A stretch of DNA of 9,204 nucleotides. Origin: Anaerolineae bacterium (GTDB lineage: Bacteria > Chloroflexota > Anaerolineae > JADYZS01). Shown one piece after another: positions 1-5,943 of the stretch. Position numbers and translations under genes: made by a program. The DNA lies in NCBI GenBank assembly GCA_020853075.1, contig JADYZS010000036.1:1-9204 (forward strand), written 5' to 3'. The notes beneath the pieces were generated by a model. The model was given only the letters and a program-made list of their open reading frames with translations. It ran no database searches and was not told where the DNA came from. The stretch's first letter is position 1, and every line of letters begins with the position of its first letter.

Positions 1-428
1 AGCACACCTTTCTCCTGAAGATAACGGGTGTATTCCGGCGCGCCGCCGACGCTCCAGCCGGGTGTCGTCTCGCGGAAGTAGTCGCTATCATCCTCCAACC
101 AATATTCGGGGCAGTGAATCTTGCCGATGGCCGCGGTGCGGTAGCCCACGCGGTGGAAGTGGCCCAGGATGGTCGGGAGGCCGCCGGGGTTCGGCCCGCT
201 GAGGCCGTAGTAGCCGTGGTTGTGGCAATACTGGCCCGACAGGAAGCACATGCGGCTCGGCGTGCAGATGGGGCTCTGCGCGATGGCGTTGTCAAAACGC
301 ACGCCCTCGGCAGCCAGGCGATCCAGGTGCGGCGTCTGCACGTCGGGGTGGTTTTTGTGACCCAGCACTTTGGCGTTGTGCTGGTCGGACATGATGAAGA
401 GGACGTTCGGGCGTTCTAGCATAGGCAT
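1..428 (-). CDS. Type I (formylglycine) sulfatase, N-terminal part, cut by the left window edge
   Basis: Sulfatases of this class hydrolyse sulfate esters using a formylglycine made from an active-site Cys or Ser. The 142 visible residues begin MPMLERPNVLFIMSDQH, the usual first strand with the metal-binding Asp (D15). The modification motif C-T-P-S-R is at residues 55-59, so this is a Cys-type enzyme needing a formylglycine-generating enzyme encoded elsewhere. GKIHC at 102-106 fits the conserved Lys/His of the pocket. The rest of the enzyme, normally 450-550 residues in all, lies beyond the edge. The ATG at 428 is chosen because AGGGG sits 5 nt upstream; the in-frame ATG at 422 is too far from it. 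There is no signal peptide: the protein starts directly on the first core strand. It follows the GH39-like gene by about 290 nt in the same direction. The sulfate-bearing substrate cannot be told from the sequence. Family call is firm; substrate unknown. Confidence 0.93.
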   Translation of the reverse strand, partial: MPMLERPNVLFIMSDQHNAKVLGHKNHPDVQTPHLDRLAAEGVRFDNAIAQSPICTPSRMCFLSGQYCHNHGYYGLSGPNPGGLPTILGHFHRVGYRTAAIGKIHCPEYWLEDDSDYFRETTPGWSVGGAPEYTRYLQEKGV

Positions 429-433
429 TGCAA

Positions 434-438
434 CCCCT
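434..438 (-). promoter_or_regulatory. Ribosome binding site of the truncated sulfatase
   Basis: AGGGG on the minus strand, separated by 5 nt (TTGCA) from the ATG at 428. It supports that ATG over the in-frame ATG two codons later. Confidence 0.6.
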
Positions 439-532
439 GAGCGTCTTGCGTCTAATACAAGGGGACCACGGAGTATTCATGACCCATCGGCACACCCCCT
501 CCGCTGAGGGCAAGACCACCACCGATGAAAAT

Positions 533-644
533 GGATTGCGAGCCGTCCACGAATCCAGGACGCGAATACACAAATAGTCTCGCGGCGAGCATCGGATTCG
601 TGTATTCGTGTTACCATTCGTGGATGGCTACTCTAACGCAATCC
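533..644. repeat. Inverted-repeat element, copy 1 (long imperfect hairpin)
   Basis: The arms 542-576 and 594-628 are imperfect reverse complements; both contain CCACGAAT near the outside and CGAATACAC inside, around a 17-nt centre. Farther out, GGATTGCG (533-540) is matched by its exact reverse complement CGCAATCC (637-644), giving short terminal inverted repeats. A second element with the same core and the same orientation lies at 2518-2595. It sits in the gap between the distal GH39-like gene and the truncated sulfatase. It could be a miniature mobile element, a REP-like repeat, or a hairpin that shapes mRNA stability. No transposase is visible. Confidence 0.7.
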
Positions 645-653
645 TCAGAACAA

Positions 654-701
654 CCACGGAGAACACGGAGACGTCTTGTTTTTCCTCTGCGTTCTCCGCG
701 G
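654..701. repeat. Hairpin repeat downstream of the distal GH39-like gene, possible terminator
   Basis: CCACGGAGAACACGGAG (654-670) pairs with CTCTGCGTTCTCCGCGG (685-701), matching at 14 of 17 positions around a 14-nt loop. It lies 19 nt after the stop codon of the distal GH39-like gene in the transcript direction. A U-rich tail is weak (TTGTT just after the stem in the transcript), so intrinsic termination is possible but not convincing. The arm sequence resembles low-complexity hairpin repeats dispersed in many environmental genomes, so it may be a repeat rather than a dedicated terminator. Confidence 0.55.
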
Positions 702-720
702 TGAACAAGTTCTTCGGGCT

Positions 721-2472
721 CTAAGCGGCTGATATTTCCACCAGCGAAAGCGCGTGCAGCGACAGCGCAAGGCGCAGATGCAGCGCGCCGTCCGCAACAC
801 TGGCATCCACCAGCTCCCCCTCTTCCAGGCCCTGGCGGCTCTTGAGGAGCGCCAGTTGCGCCTGCGTCGGGTCCTGCGGGCGGCCCATCTCGCGCCAGAC
901 GGTGTAGGCGTTGCTGTGGGTTGCATCCACCCGCCAGTGCCGGACGCGCGTTTTACTCGCGTCAAAGGGCAAATGGCGGAGCGTCACATTTACATCCGCG
1001 GGCGGCGCGGCGGCATATTGGTCATCCACGTGATGCCACAGGAGAAGGGTGACCGTCTCGCCGTCACGGGCGATGGCCGCCAGTCCATCCACTTCCGCAT
1101 CGGAAAGTTGGCCGGGTTGGAAGCCGATTTCGTCCAGCCGCCCGATGTCCCAGGTGGCGTCGGAGGTGAGCGCCAGCCGCGTCTCGCCCAGGCGGGCCAG
1201 GAGCCGGTAGCCGTTGAGGAGCGGAAGTTCCACGTTTTCGGCGGTGAAGAACTCGCGAAACCCCTCAAAGAAGCGCTCGCCTTCAAAATACCAGGCCCAC
1301 GACGTCGCCAGCGCGACATCGGGCGCATCAGGTAAACTCTCGTTCAGGTCAAGGAGACGCTTGAACACCGAGACCATCACCGCCGGATAGTAGGACGTAT
1401 TGCGAAATCCGAAGTTCGGGTTGTCGTAGCGGCTGAAATGCGCGGGCACGCACGGGTCGCACTCGTCCACCAGAACCGGGAGATGGCGAAACTGCGGGTA
1501 TCTGGCTGCTACCTGCAAATGAGTCCGGATCTCGGTGAGCATCTTGCGCCGCGAGGGCGATTGGCGCGGCACTTCCACGCGGCCCTTCCCTTTGCTATCG
1601 CCACCCCAGGCCATCACCGCGCCGTCGTCCGACAGCGGCCCGTAGCGGCGGCCAAAGCCGGAGCCTTTGGTATGAAATGAGATGAAGTCCAGACGAGCCC
1701 CGCGCCCACCTGTGACCGCGTTGGTTGCATCGTCGCCTATGCCCGCGCAGTGGGCCAGGAAGCCATCCAGGAAGCGCGCCGCATTGGGCCTGCCACCAGT
1801 GACCGCGGGGCCGCCTACCTTTATCTGTGGCAGGGCGCGCGTGAGCCCGGCGACGGGGTGGTCGTAGAGCGTGTGGTATTGCTGCGGCGTGCCGCGCCAA
1901 TAGATAATGTCGGGCTCGTTCCAGAGTTCCCAGTACCAAGTCGCGACCTCGTCCGCGCCATATCGCGCCACGCAATGCTGCGCCAGTTGGCACATCAGTT
2001 CCTGCCAGCGCACGTTGTCGCGTGGTGGGAAGGTCCACAATCCGGCCTCGTAAGGCCCGTATTGCGATGGGCTGTTGGTAAAGGGGAGTTGGGCATCGGG
2101 CGGCACCAGAGCCTGGGGCGTGAATCCCAATTCCACGATAGGCTTGAAGCCAGCCGCGCGGTACGCGTCAAGCACCAGGTCAACGGTCGTCCAATCATAG
2201 ACCGGGTTGCCCGCCGCGTCCTCGTGATAGACGTTGCCTGAGCCCCAATGAGGCCAGGAGAAGCCGCGCCCGCTGGTCAACAACTGGTGGGCGCGCACGT
2301 AGTAAGGACGCTCGGCGAAGGCGGCAAAGGACGCCAGAGCGCGCTTACCCCGCGGCGTGTAGGCCCAGTTCAACTCGTCGTAGCCGAAGGACGTCCAGAG
2401 CCGCGGCAGCGGGCCGAGGCGTCGCCCGGCATCTACTTCAATGTGAGCGGAGGGAATCACGGCAGATCCCAT
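721..2472 (-). CDS. GH39-like glycoside hydrolase (beta-xylosidase / alpha-L-iduronidase type), distal copy
   Basis: A retaining glycosidase predicted to release a terminal sugar from an oligosaccharide. With the ATG at 2472 it has 583 residues. After a short lead, IEVD...GPLP (about 11-22) is the usual GH39 N-terminus. A TIM barrel follows, with the acid/base Glu in WNEPD (E186) and a probable nucleophile in VDECD (E337). A C-terminal beta domain carries the family signature SNAYTVW...MGRPQDPT...Q (about 520-550). The two glutamates are 151 residues apart, against about 117 in characterised GH39 enzymes; the extra length is a basic, Gly-rich loop after FISFHTKG. A GTG at 2520 would add 16 residues, but they are encoded partly by a repeat arm and lie before the family N-terminus. 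Neither start has a clear Shine-Dalgarno sequence. No signal peptide is seen. It is a divergent paralogue of the GH39-like gene just upstream. Specificity for xylose, iduronic acid or another sugar cannot be decided here. Confidence 0.88.
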   Translation of the reverse strand: MGSAVIPSAHIEVDAGRRLGPLPRLWTSFGYDELNWAYTPRGKRALASFAAFAERPYYVRAHQLLTSGRGFSWPHWGSGNVYHEDAAGNPVYDWTTVDLVLDAYRAAGFKPIVELGFTPQALVPPDAQLPFTNSPSQYGPYEAGLWTFPPRDNVRWQELMCQLAQHCVARYGADEVATWYWELWNEPDIIYWRGTPQQYHTLYDHPVAGLTRALPQIKVGGPAVTGGRPNAARFLDGFLAHCAGIGDDATNAVTGGRGARLDFISFHTKGSGFGRRYGPLSDDGAVMAWGGDSKGKGRVEVPRQSPSRRKMLTEIRTHLQVAARYPQFRHLPVLVDECDPCVPAHFSRYDNPNFGFRNTSYYPAVMVSVFKRLLDLNESLPDAPDVALATSWAWYFEGERFFEGFREFFTAENVELPLLNGYRLLARLGETRLALTSDATWDIGRLDEIGFQPGQLSDAEVDGLAAIARDGETVTLLLWHHVDDQYAAAPPADVNVTLRHLPFDASKTRVRHWRVDATHSNAYTVWREMGRPQDPTQAQLALLKSRQGLEEGELVDASVADGALHLRLALSLHALSLVEISAA

Positions 2473-2517
2473 GCGGATAGTATTGAAGGAAATATGGGTA
2501 ATACATCCTCGGCCATT

Positions 2518-2595
2518 CACGAATCAAACGCACGAATACACGAATCAGGGCGTCTGTCCCGCATCCTAATTCGTGTATTCGTGCAATCATTCGTG
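2518..2595. repeat. Inverted-repeat element, copy 2 (long imperfect hairpin)
   Basis: The left arm 2518-2549 and right arm 2565-2595 form a hairpin with a 15-nt loop. The core is a perfect 16-bp match: GCACGAATACACGAAT (2530-2545) against ATTCGTGTATTCGTGC (2569-2584). It shares ATTCGTGTATTCGTG and ATTCGTGGA with copy 1 in the same orientation. It fills most of the 154-nt gap between the two GH39-like genes, 31 nt after the stop of the upstream one, and its outer edge reaches the unused GTG at 2520. No T-tract follows the stem in the transcript direction, so a classical terminator is unlikely. Confidence 0.75.
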
Positions 2596-2626
2596 GACGG
2601 CAATGCTCGAAGTCAGTGCTTTCCTA

Positions 2627-4201
2627 TCACGCCTTATCCAGCATCCACAGCGAGACCGCGTGCGGCGGCAGGGTGGTCTCCAGGTAGGTATCGCCGCGGC
2701 GTGTGGAGAGGGTGAACTCCGGCTCCATCATCTCTAACCCCTGGCGTGCCTGGATAGCGGCCAGTTGCTCGTCGGTGGGCACAATAGGACGCCCCAGAGA
2801 GAGCCAGACCGTGTAGGCGTTGCTGTAGTCCCGGTCAACGCGGTAGTGCCGCACGCGCCAGGAAGCGGCCGGCATATCGTGCAGGCGAATCTGCACCGCG
2901 TGGCTCTCGTTGTAACCGACATCCTCGTTGAAGTTCACCGCCATAACCTGTACGGAGTCGTTCTCCGCCGTCGTCGCCAGCACCTCTACCGGCGAGTCCG
3001 TGGGCTGCGTCACTGCGAGGCGCTCTGGGCCCAGTTTTCCCAGGAGGCGAAGGCCGTTGAGGATCGGCTTATCAATGACCTCGCCGGTGATGAGCGTACG
3101 CTGTCCCTCAAAGATGCGGGAGCCGGGGATGTAATAGGTATCCAGGAAAGTGGCTTCCACGGGATTGTCGGGGAATTCGGCCCGCAAGTCTAGCATCCGT
3201 CGCGTCAGGGCACATTCAAAGGACGCAAAATACTCGGAGTTGCGGTAGTGCATGTTGGGGTTGTGGTAGATGGACGTCCCGGTGCCCCAATCCACGTCAC
3301 ACTCGGTCAAAAAGACAGGGATACCCTTCGTGCCTGGGAAGGCGGCGATAGTCTGCAATTGCGTACGCGTGTAGTCTATGATGTGCTTGAGAGATGGGGT
3401 CCTCCGCTCGTAATCTTTCGCCTCCCAGGGGTTGCTGAAAATCCCCAGCCTTCCCGTGGGGCCGCCCTTCATGTGGAAAGTGATAAAATCCAGCGGTGCC
3501 CCCGTGCGGCCCGTGCAGTAGTTCATCCCCGCCGTGCAATGCTCCAGGAACTCTTTGAAGATGGGCAGGAGCCGGTCGGTAACGCCACAGCCGCCGACCC
3601 TGGCGGTGGGGAGGGCAGCCTTCACCGCGGCGGCGGCGTAATCGTAGGTCTTGAAGAACTCCTCGTGAGTTCCCAGCCAGTAGAATTCCAGGTCGGGCTC
3701 GTTCCAGAAATCCCAATACCAGCGATTCACTTCTTCTATACCGTAGCGTTCTACGTAGTGCCGGACGACAGCATAGACGAGATCGTACCAGCGCCCATAG
3801 TCTTTGGGCGGGAAGCGGTCCATCTTCATCCAGGGCTGGGTCAGTTTCTCTTTGCTGCCGCTGGTGAGGGCCTCCGGCATGAAGCAGAGGCCGAAGAAGG
3901 GGATGCTGCGTGGGCCGACCATCGGCGCGAGAATCTGGTCCATGATGGTAAAGTCATAGACCGGGTTGCCGTTAGCGTCCTCGCGATAAACGCCGGTAGC
4001 CTTGTCTATACCGATGCCGGTGTTGAGGGTTCCCATGGTGCGCCGCAACAGCGGCCTGTCGGACATCTCCTCCAGCGTCTTTTGCAGCCTGACCCCCGTG
4101 CGCAGGAGGTTCAGCGACATATCGCCCATGACCGCGTGGGACAGGTAGGGCGCATAGCCGATCCCGTCGTTGGCGTGGACGGTGCATGTAATGGGTGTCA
4201 T
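2627..4201 (-). CDS. GH39-like glycoside hydrolase (beta-xylosidase / alpha-L-iduronidase type), proximal copy
   Basis: A retaining exo-glycosidase of 524 residues. The TIM barrel has the acid/base Glu in WYWDFWNEPD (E168) and a probable nucleophile in FLTECD (E300), 132 residues apart; FITFHMKGG (239-247) precedes an enlarged loop. The C-terminal domain holds SNAYTVWLSLGRPIVPT (460-476), the GH39 C-terminal signature, and RQGLE (486-490). The distal paralogue shares ED[AN]GNPVYD, WNEPD, the FHxKG motif, ECD, NGYRLL/NGLRLL and the C-terminal signature, but is otherwise diverged, so they probably act on different linkages or sugars. The N-terminus (TCTVHANDGIGYAP) is unlike the usual GH39 start. 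The ATG at 4201 overlaps the stop of the sulfatase gene (ATGA) and has GGAG 8 nt upstream (4210-4213), so translation is likely coupled. The gene ends in tandem stops TGA-TAG. There is no signal peptide. Family call is firm, substrate open. Confidence 0.9.
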   Translation of the reverse strand: MTPITCTVHANDGIGYAPYLSHAVMGDMSLNLLRTGVRLQKTLEEMSDRPLLRRTMGTLNTGIGIDKATGVYREDANGNPVYDFTIMDQILAPMVGPRSIPFFGLCFMPEALTSGSKEKLTQPWMKMDRFPPKDYGRWYDLVYAVVRHYVERYGIEEVNRWYWDFWNEPDLEFYWLGTHEEFFKTYDYAAAAVKAALPTARVGGCGVTDRLLPIFKEFLEHCTAGMNYCTGRTGAPLDFITFHMKGGPTGRLGIFSNPWEAKDYERRTPSLKHIIDYTRTQLQTIAAFPGTKGIPVFLTECDVDWGTGTSIYHNPNMHYRNSEYFASFECALTRRMLDLRAEFPDNPVEATFLDTYYIPGSRIFEGQRTLITGEVIDKPILNGLRLLGKLGPERLAVTQPTDSPVEVLATTAENDSVQVMAVNFNEDVGYNESHAVQIRLHDMPAASWRVRHYRVDRDYSNAYTVWLSLGRPIVPTDEQLAAIQARQGLEMMEPEFTLSTRRGDTYLETTLPPHAVSLWMLDKA

Positions 4202-5685
4202 GTATAGTACTCCGCCTCATGTAGTGAGTACCAGTTCCGCTCCGCCTGCTTGGGCACGTAGGAGCCGCCGGGGAGATCGTCTTCGGTGCGGATCGTCCAT
4301 CTCAGTAACTCTTCCACCAGGGCAAGCCGCACCTCACGATAGGCCGGGTCAGGGAACAGGTTCTTCAGGTCGCCGGGGTCGGTCTCCAGATCGTACAGTT
4401 GGCCGCGGCCCAGCATGTCGTAGAGGAGTTTCCACCGGCCCATCCGCACCATCTTCAGATTACCGCCCTGCGTCACGCAGTTGAGAGAATCGTAGCCAGG
4501 GCCTTCCAGCGAGAAATGAAGCGGCGGCGTGTCGGCCTCGGTGTAATAGACACCGCCGAAGCCAACTTCAGCATAAATGCTGCGAAACTCTGCCTCAGGG
4601 TAGGGTTGGCTGGTGAGCATGGGCCAGAGGCTGCGTCCCTGCACCCCATAGGGGATCTCCGCGCCAACCGCTTCGCAGAGGGTCGGCATGACATCCACCA
4701 GCGATACGCAATCGGCGCGCGGCGACTCATTCGCCACAATCCCCGGCCCGGCAAAGATGAGGGGAACGCGCACCAGGCACTCCGGCATCTCCACGCCCTT
4801 GCGTTGCAGGCCGTAATCACCAGCGAAGTCACCGTGATCGGAGGTGAAGATCAGGATGGTATTGTCCAGGAGGCCGCGCGCCTCCAGATGCGCAACGAAA
4901 CGCCGCACCTGGTCGTCAAGCAGGCGGATCATGCCGCAGTAGGTAGCCCGATACCTGCGCCAATGGTCGTCGTAGTCGGGCATTTTCCGGGCGATCAATT
5001 GCTGTTCCCAGTACCATTTGCCGCCTTTTTCCTCTGCCGCTTCCGGCCCGGCGACACGAGCGGGAATAGCATCTTCAGGGAAGAGGCTGAAGTATGGCTC
5101 ACAGACCTGGTAGGGGTTGTGCGGTTCGGGGAAACTGAGCCAAAGGAAGAAGGGTCGTGCGTCGCGTGCGTCCACACAGGCGATGGCATCGCGCACGATG
5201 CGATACGGTAACTGGCACTCCACCGGGAAAGAGGTTGGTTGCAGGCTCAGCCCCATCCTCAGCGACTTCAGCCAGTCATCCATCTTCTGCTCATCGGCGG
5301 TTTTCGTCTCAGGTCGCCCGCCTCCCGAATGGTCGTAGGGAGACCAGGAATCAAAGGTCTCGCGGGTCAGGTAACTGTGGTTCTTGCCGACCAGGTTGAG
5401 GGAGTATCCCTTCTCGCGCAGGGTTTCCACCAGGTCCTTGGGGCGGAAGATGTTTTTCGTGCCGCCGTTTTCGCGCACGCGGGTTGCCTTGGGAAAGCGT
5501 CCTGTGAAGAGGCTACAACGCGCTGGCACACAGAGAGGCGCGGGGGTGTAGGCCCGGCTGAAGCGCGCTCCGCGCTCGCCCAACGAGTCCAGAAAGGGCA
5601 TCGTGTCCAGCGGGAAGCCCTCAGCGCGCGCGAAGTCGGCGCGCTGCTGGTCGGTCATGATGAGCACGATGTTGGGCAGCGGCAA
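4198..5685 (-). CDS. Type I (formylglycine) sulfatase, complete, TTG start
   Basis: Predicted to hydrolyse sulfate esters on a glycan. With the TTG start it has 495 residues, a normal family length. It opens MPLPNIVLIMTDQQ with metal-ligand D12. C-V-P-A-R at 52-56 is the formylglycine motif (Cys type). VGKNH (99-103), FPEPHNPY with H189, TSDHGDF with D283/H284, and K296 in LQRKG are the expected metal and sulfate-pocket residues. The C-terminal WKLLYD...QLYDLETDPGDLKNL stretch is also standard. The TTG at 5685 is preferred because AGGAG lies 6 nt before it and the protein then starts exactly at the first core strand. The ATG at 5736 has no ribosome site and would add an 17-residue lead (MAALLYQFLVSCAQETA) lacking basic residues. 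The gene overlaps the following GH39-like gene by 4 nt, which implies both act on one substrate. No secretion signal is seen from the preferred start. Confidence 0.93.
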   Translation of the reverse strand: MPLPNIVLIMTDQQRADFARAEGFPLDTMPFLDSLGERGARFSRAYTPAPLCVPARCSLFTGRFPKATRVRENGGTKNIFRPKDLVETLREKGYSLNLVGKNHSYLTRETFDSWSPYDHSGGGRPETKTADEQKMDDWLKSLRMGLSLQPTSFPVECQLPYRIVRDAIACVDARDARPFFLWLSFPEPHNPYQVCEPYFSLFPEDAIPARVAGPEAAEEKGGKWYWEQQLIARKMPDYDDHWRRYRATYCGMIRLLDDQVRRFVAHLEARGLLDNTILIFTSDHGDFAGDYGLQRKGVEMPECLVRVPLIFAGPGIVANESPRADCVSLVDVMPTLCEAVGAEIPYGVQGRSLWPMLTSQPYPEAEFRSIYAEVGFGGVYYTEADTPPLHFSLEGPGYDSLNCVTQGGNLKMVRMGRWKLLYDMLGRGQLYDLETDPGDLKNLFPDPAYREVRLALVEELLRWTIRTEDDLPGGSYVPKQAERNWYSLHEAEYYT

Positions 5686-5691
5686 TGCAGT

Positions 5692-5696
5692 CTCCT
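5692..5696 (-). promoter_or_regulatory. Ribosome binding site deciding the TTG start of the complete sulfatase
   Basis: AGGAG on the minus strand, followed by a 6-nt spacer (ACTGCA) and the TTG at 5685. The alternative ATG at 5736 is preceded by GGTTGCTAACCT, with no Shine-Dalgarno match. Confidence 0.65.
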
Positions 5697-5776
5697 GTGC
5701 GCAGGAAACAAGGAACTGATAGAGGAGCGCGGCCATAGGTTAGCAACCGGAGGCAATCAGGTGAAGAGGCCGCGTT

Positions 5777-5804
5777 GTAGGGGCGAGGCATGCCTCGCCC
5801 CTAC
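5777..5804. repeat. Perfect 28-bp palindrome
   Basis: Arm GTAGGGGCGAGGCA (5777-5790) is followed without spacer by its exact reverse complement (5791-5804), centred on GCATGC. The symmetry stops abruptly on both sides. It lies 91 nt upstream of the TTG start of the sulfatase and 139 nt after the stop of the TIM-barrel gene. Similar 'ggggcgaggcatgcctcgcccc' type palindromes are, from memory, dispersed in several environmental bacterial genomes, so a repeat-family origin is more likely than a dedicated operator. A cruciform, hairpin or dimer-binding site are other options. Confidence 0.8.
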
Positions 5805-5819
5805 TTAGCACAAACGTGT

Positions 5820-5844
5820 AGCCGTCGGATTTTATCCGGTGGCT
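5820..5844. repeat. Small hairpin between the TIM-barrel and sulfatase genes
   Basis: AGCC (5820-5823) and CGGAT (5826-5830) pair with ATCCG (5834-5838) and GGCT (5841-5844), leaving a 2x2 internal loop and a 3-nt apical loop. It is the middle of three structures in this gap. No T-tract follows it, so a terminator role is unproven. Confidence 0.4.
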
Positions 5845-5866
5845 TGAGCATCCGGCGCGCGACGCA

Positions 5867-5902
5867 TCTCGCGGCTCCAAGCCTCAGCCTGAGGCCGCGA
5901 GA
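5867..5902. repeat. GC-rich hairpin 41 nt after the TIM-barrel gene stop, possible transcript 3' end structure
   Basis: TCTCGCGG (5867-5874) pairs with CCGCGAGA (5895-5902), and CCTCAG (5882-5887) pairs with CTGAGG (5889-5894) inside it, with a one-sided bulge of 7 nt. It is the first strong structure after the TIM-barrel stop at 5944. There is no U-tract, so it is more likely an mRNA-stabilising or Rho-linked end than an intrinsic terminator. Confidence 0.45.
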
Positions 5903-5943
5903 GCCATGACAAAGGCCGCAGCAAAGTGCAGGCTACAACTTGT

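Noticed and set aside
654..701. Firm intrinsic terminator after the distal GH39-like gene
   Set aside because: The stem is good but the U-tract is poor and the arms look like a dispersed repeat, so it is listed as a repeat with possible terminator function only.
2473..2520. GTG start at 2520 for the distal GH39-like gene
   Set aside because: It lies in the arm of an inverted repeat, has no Shine-Dalgarno sequence, and the added residues precede the family N-terminus. The ATG at 2472 also lacks a clear site, so this remains a preference.
533..2595. CRISPR array or composite transposon bounded by the two hairpin repeats
   Set aside because: Only two copies about 1.9 kb apart with a normal glycosidase gene between them, no regular spacers, no transposase and no cas genes.
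3248..4207. Long plus-strand open frame opposite the proximal GH39-like gene
   Set aside because: Antisense shadow typical of GC-rich DNA; the minus strand carries the catalytic motifs.
5685..5736. Lipoprotein signal (LVSC lipobox) on the complete sulfatase
   Set aside because: The lead is very short, has no basic n-region, no ribosome site, and the internal TTG with AGGAG explains the start better.
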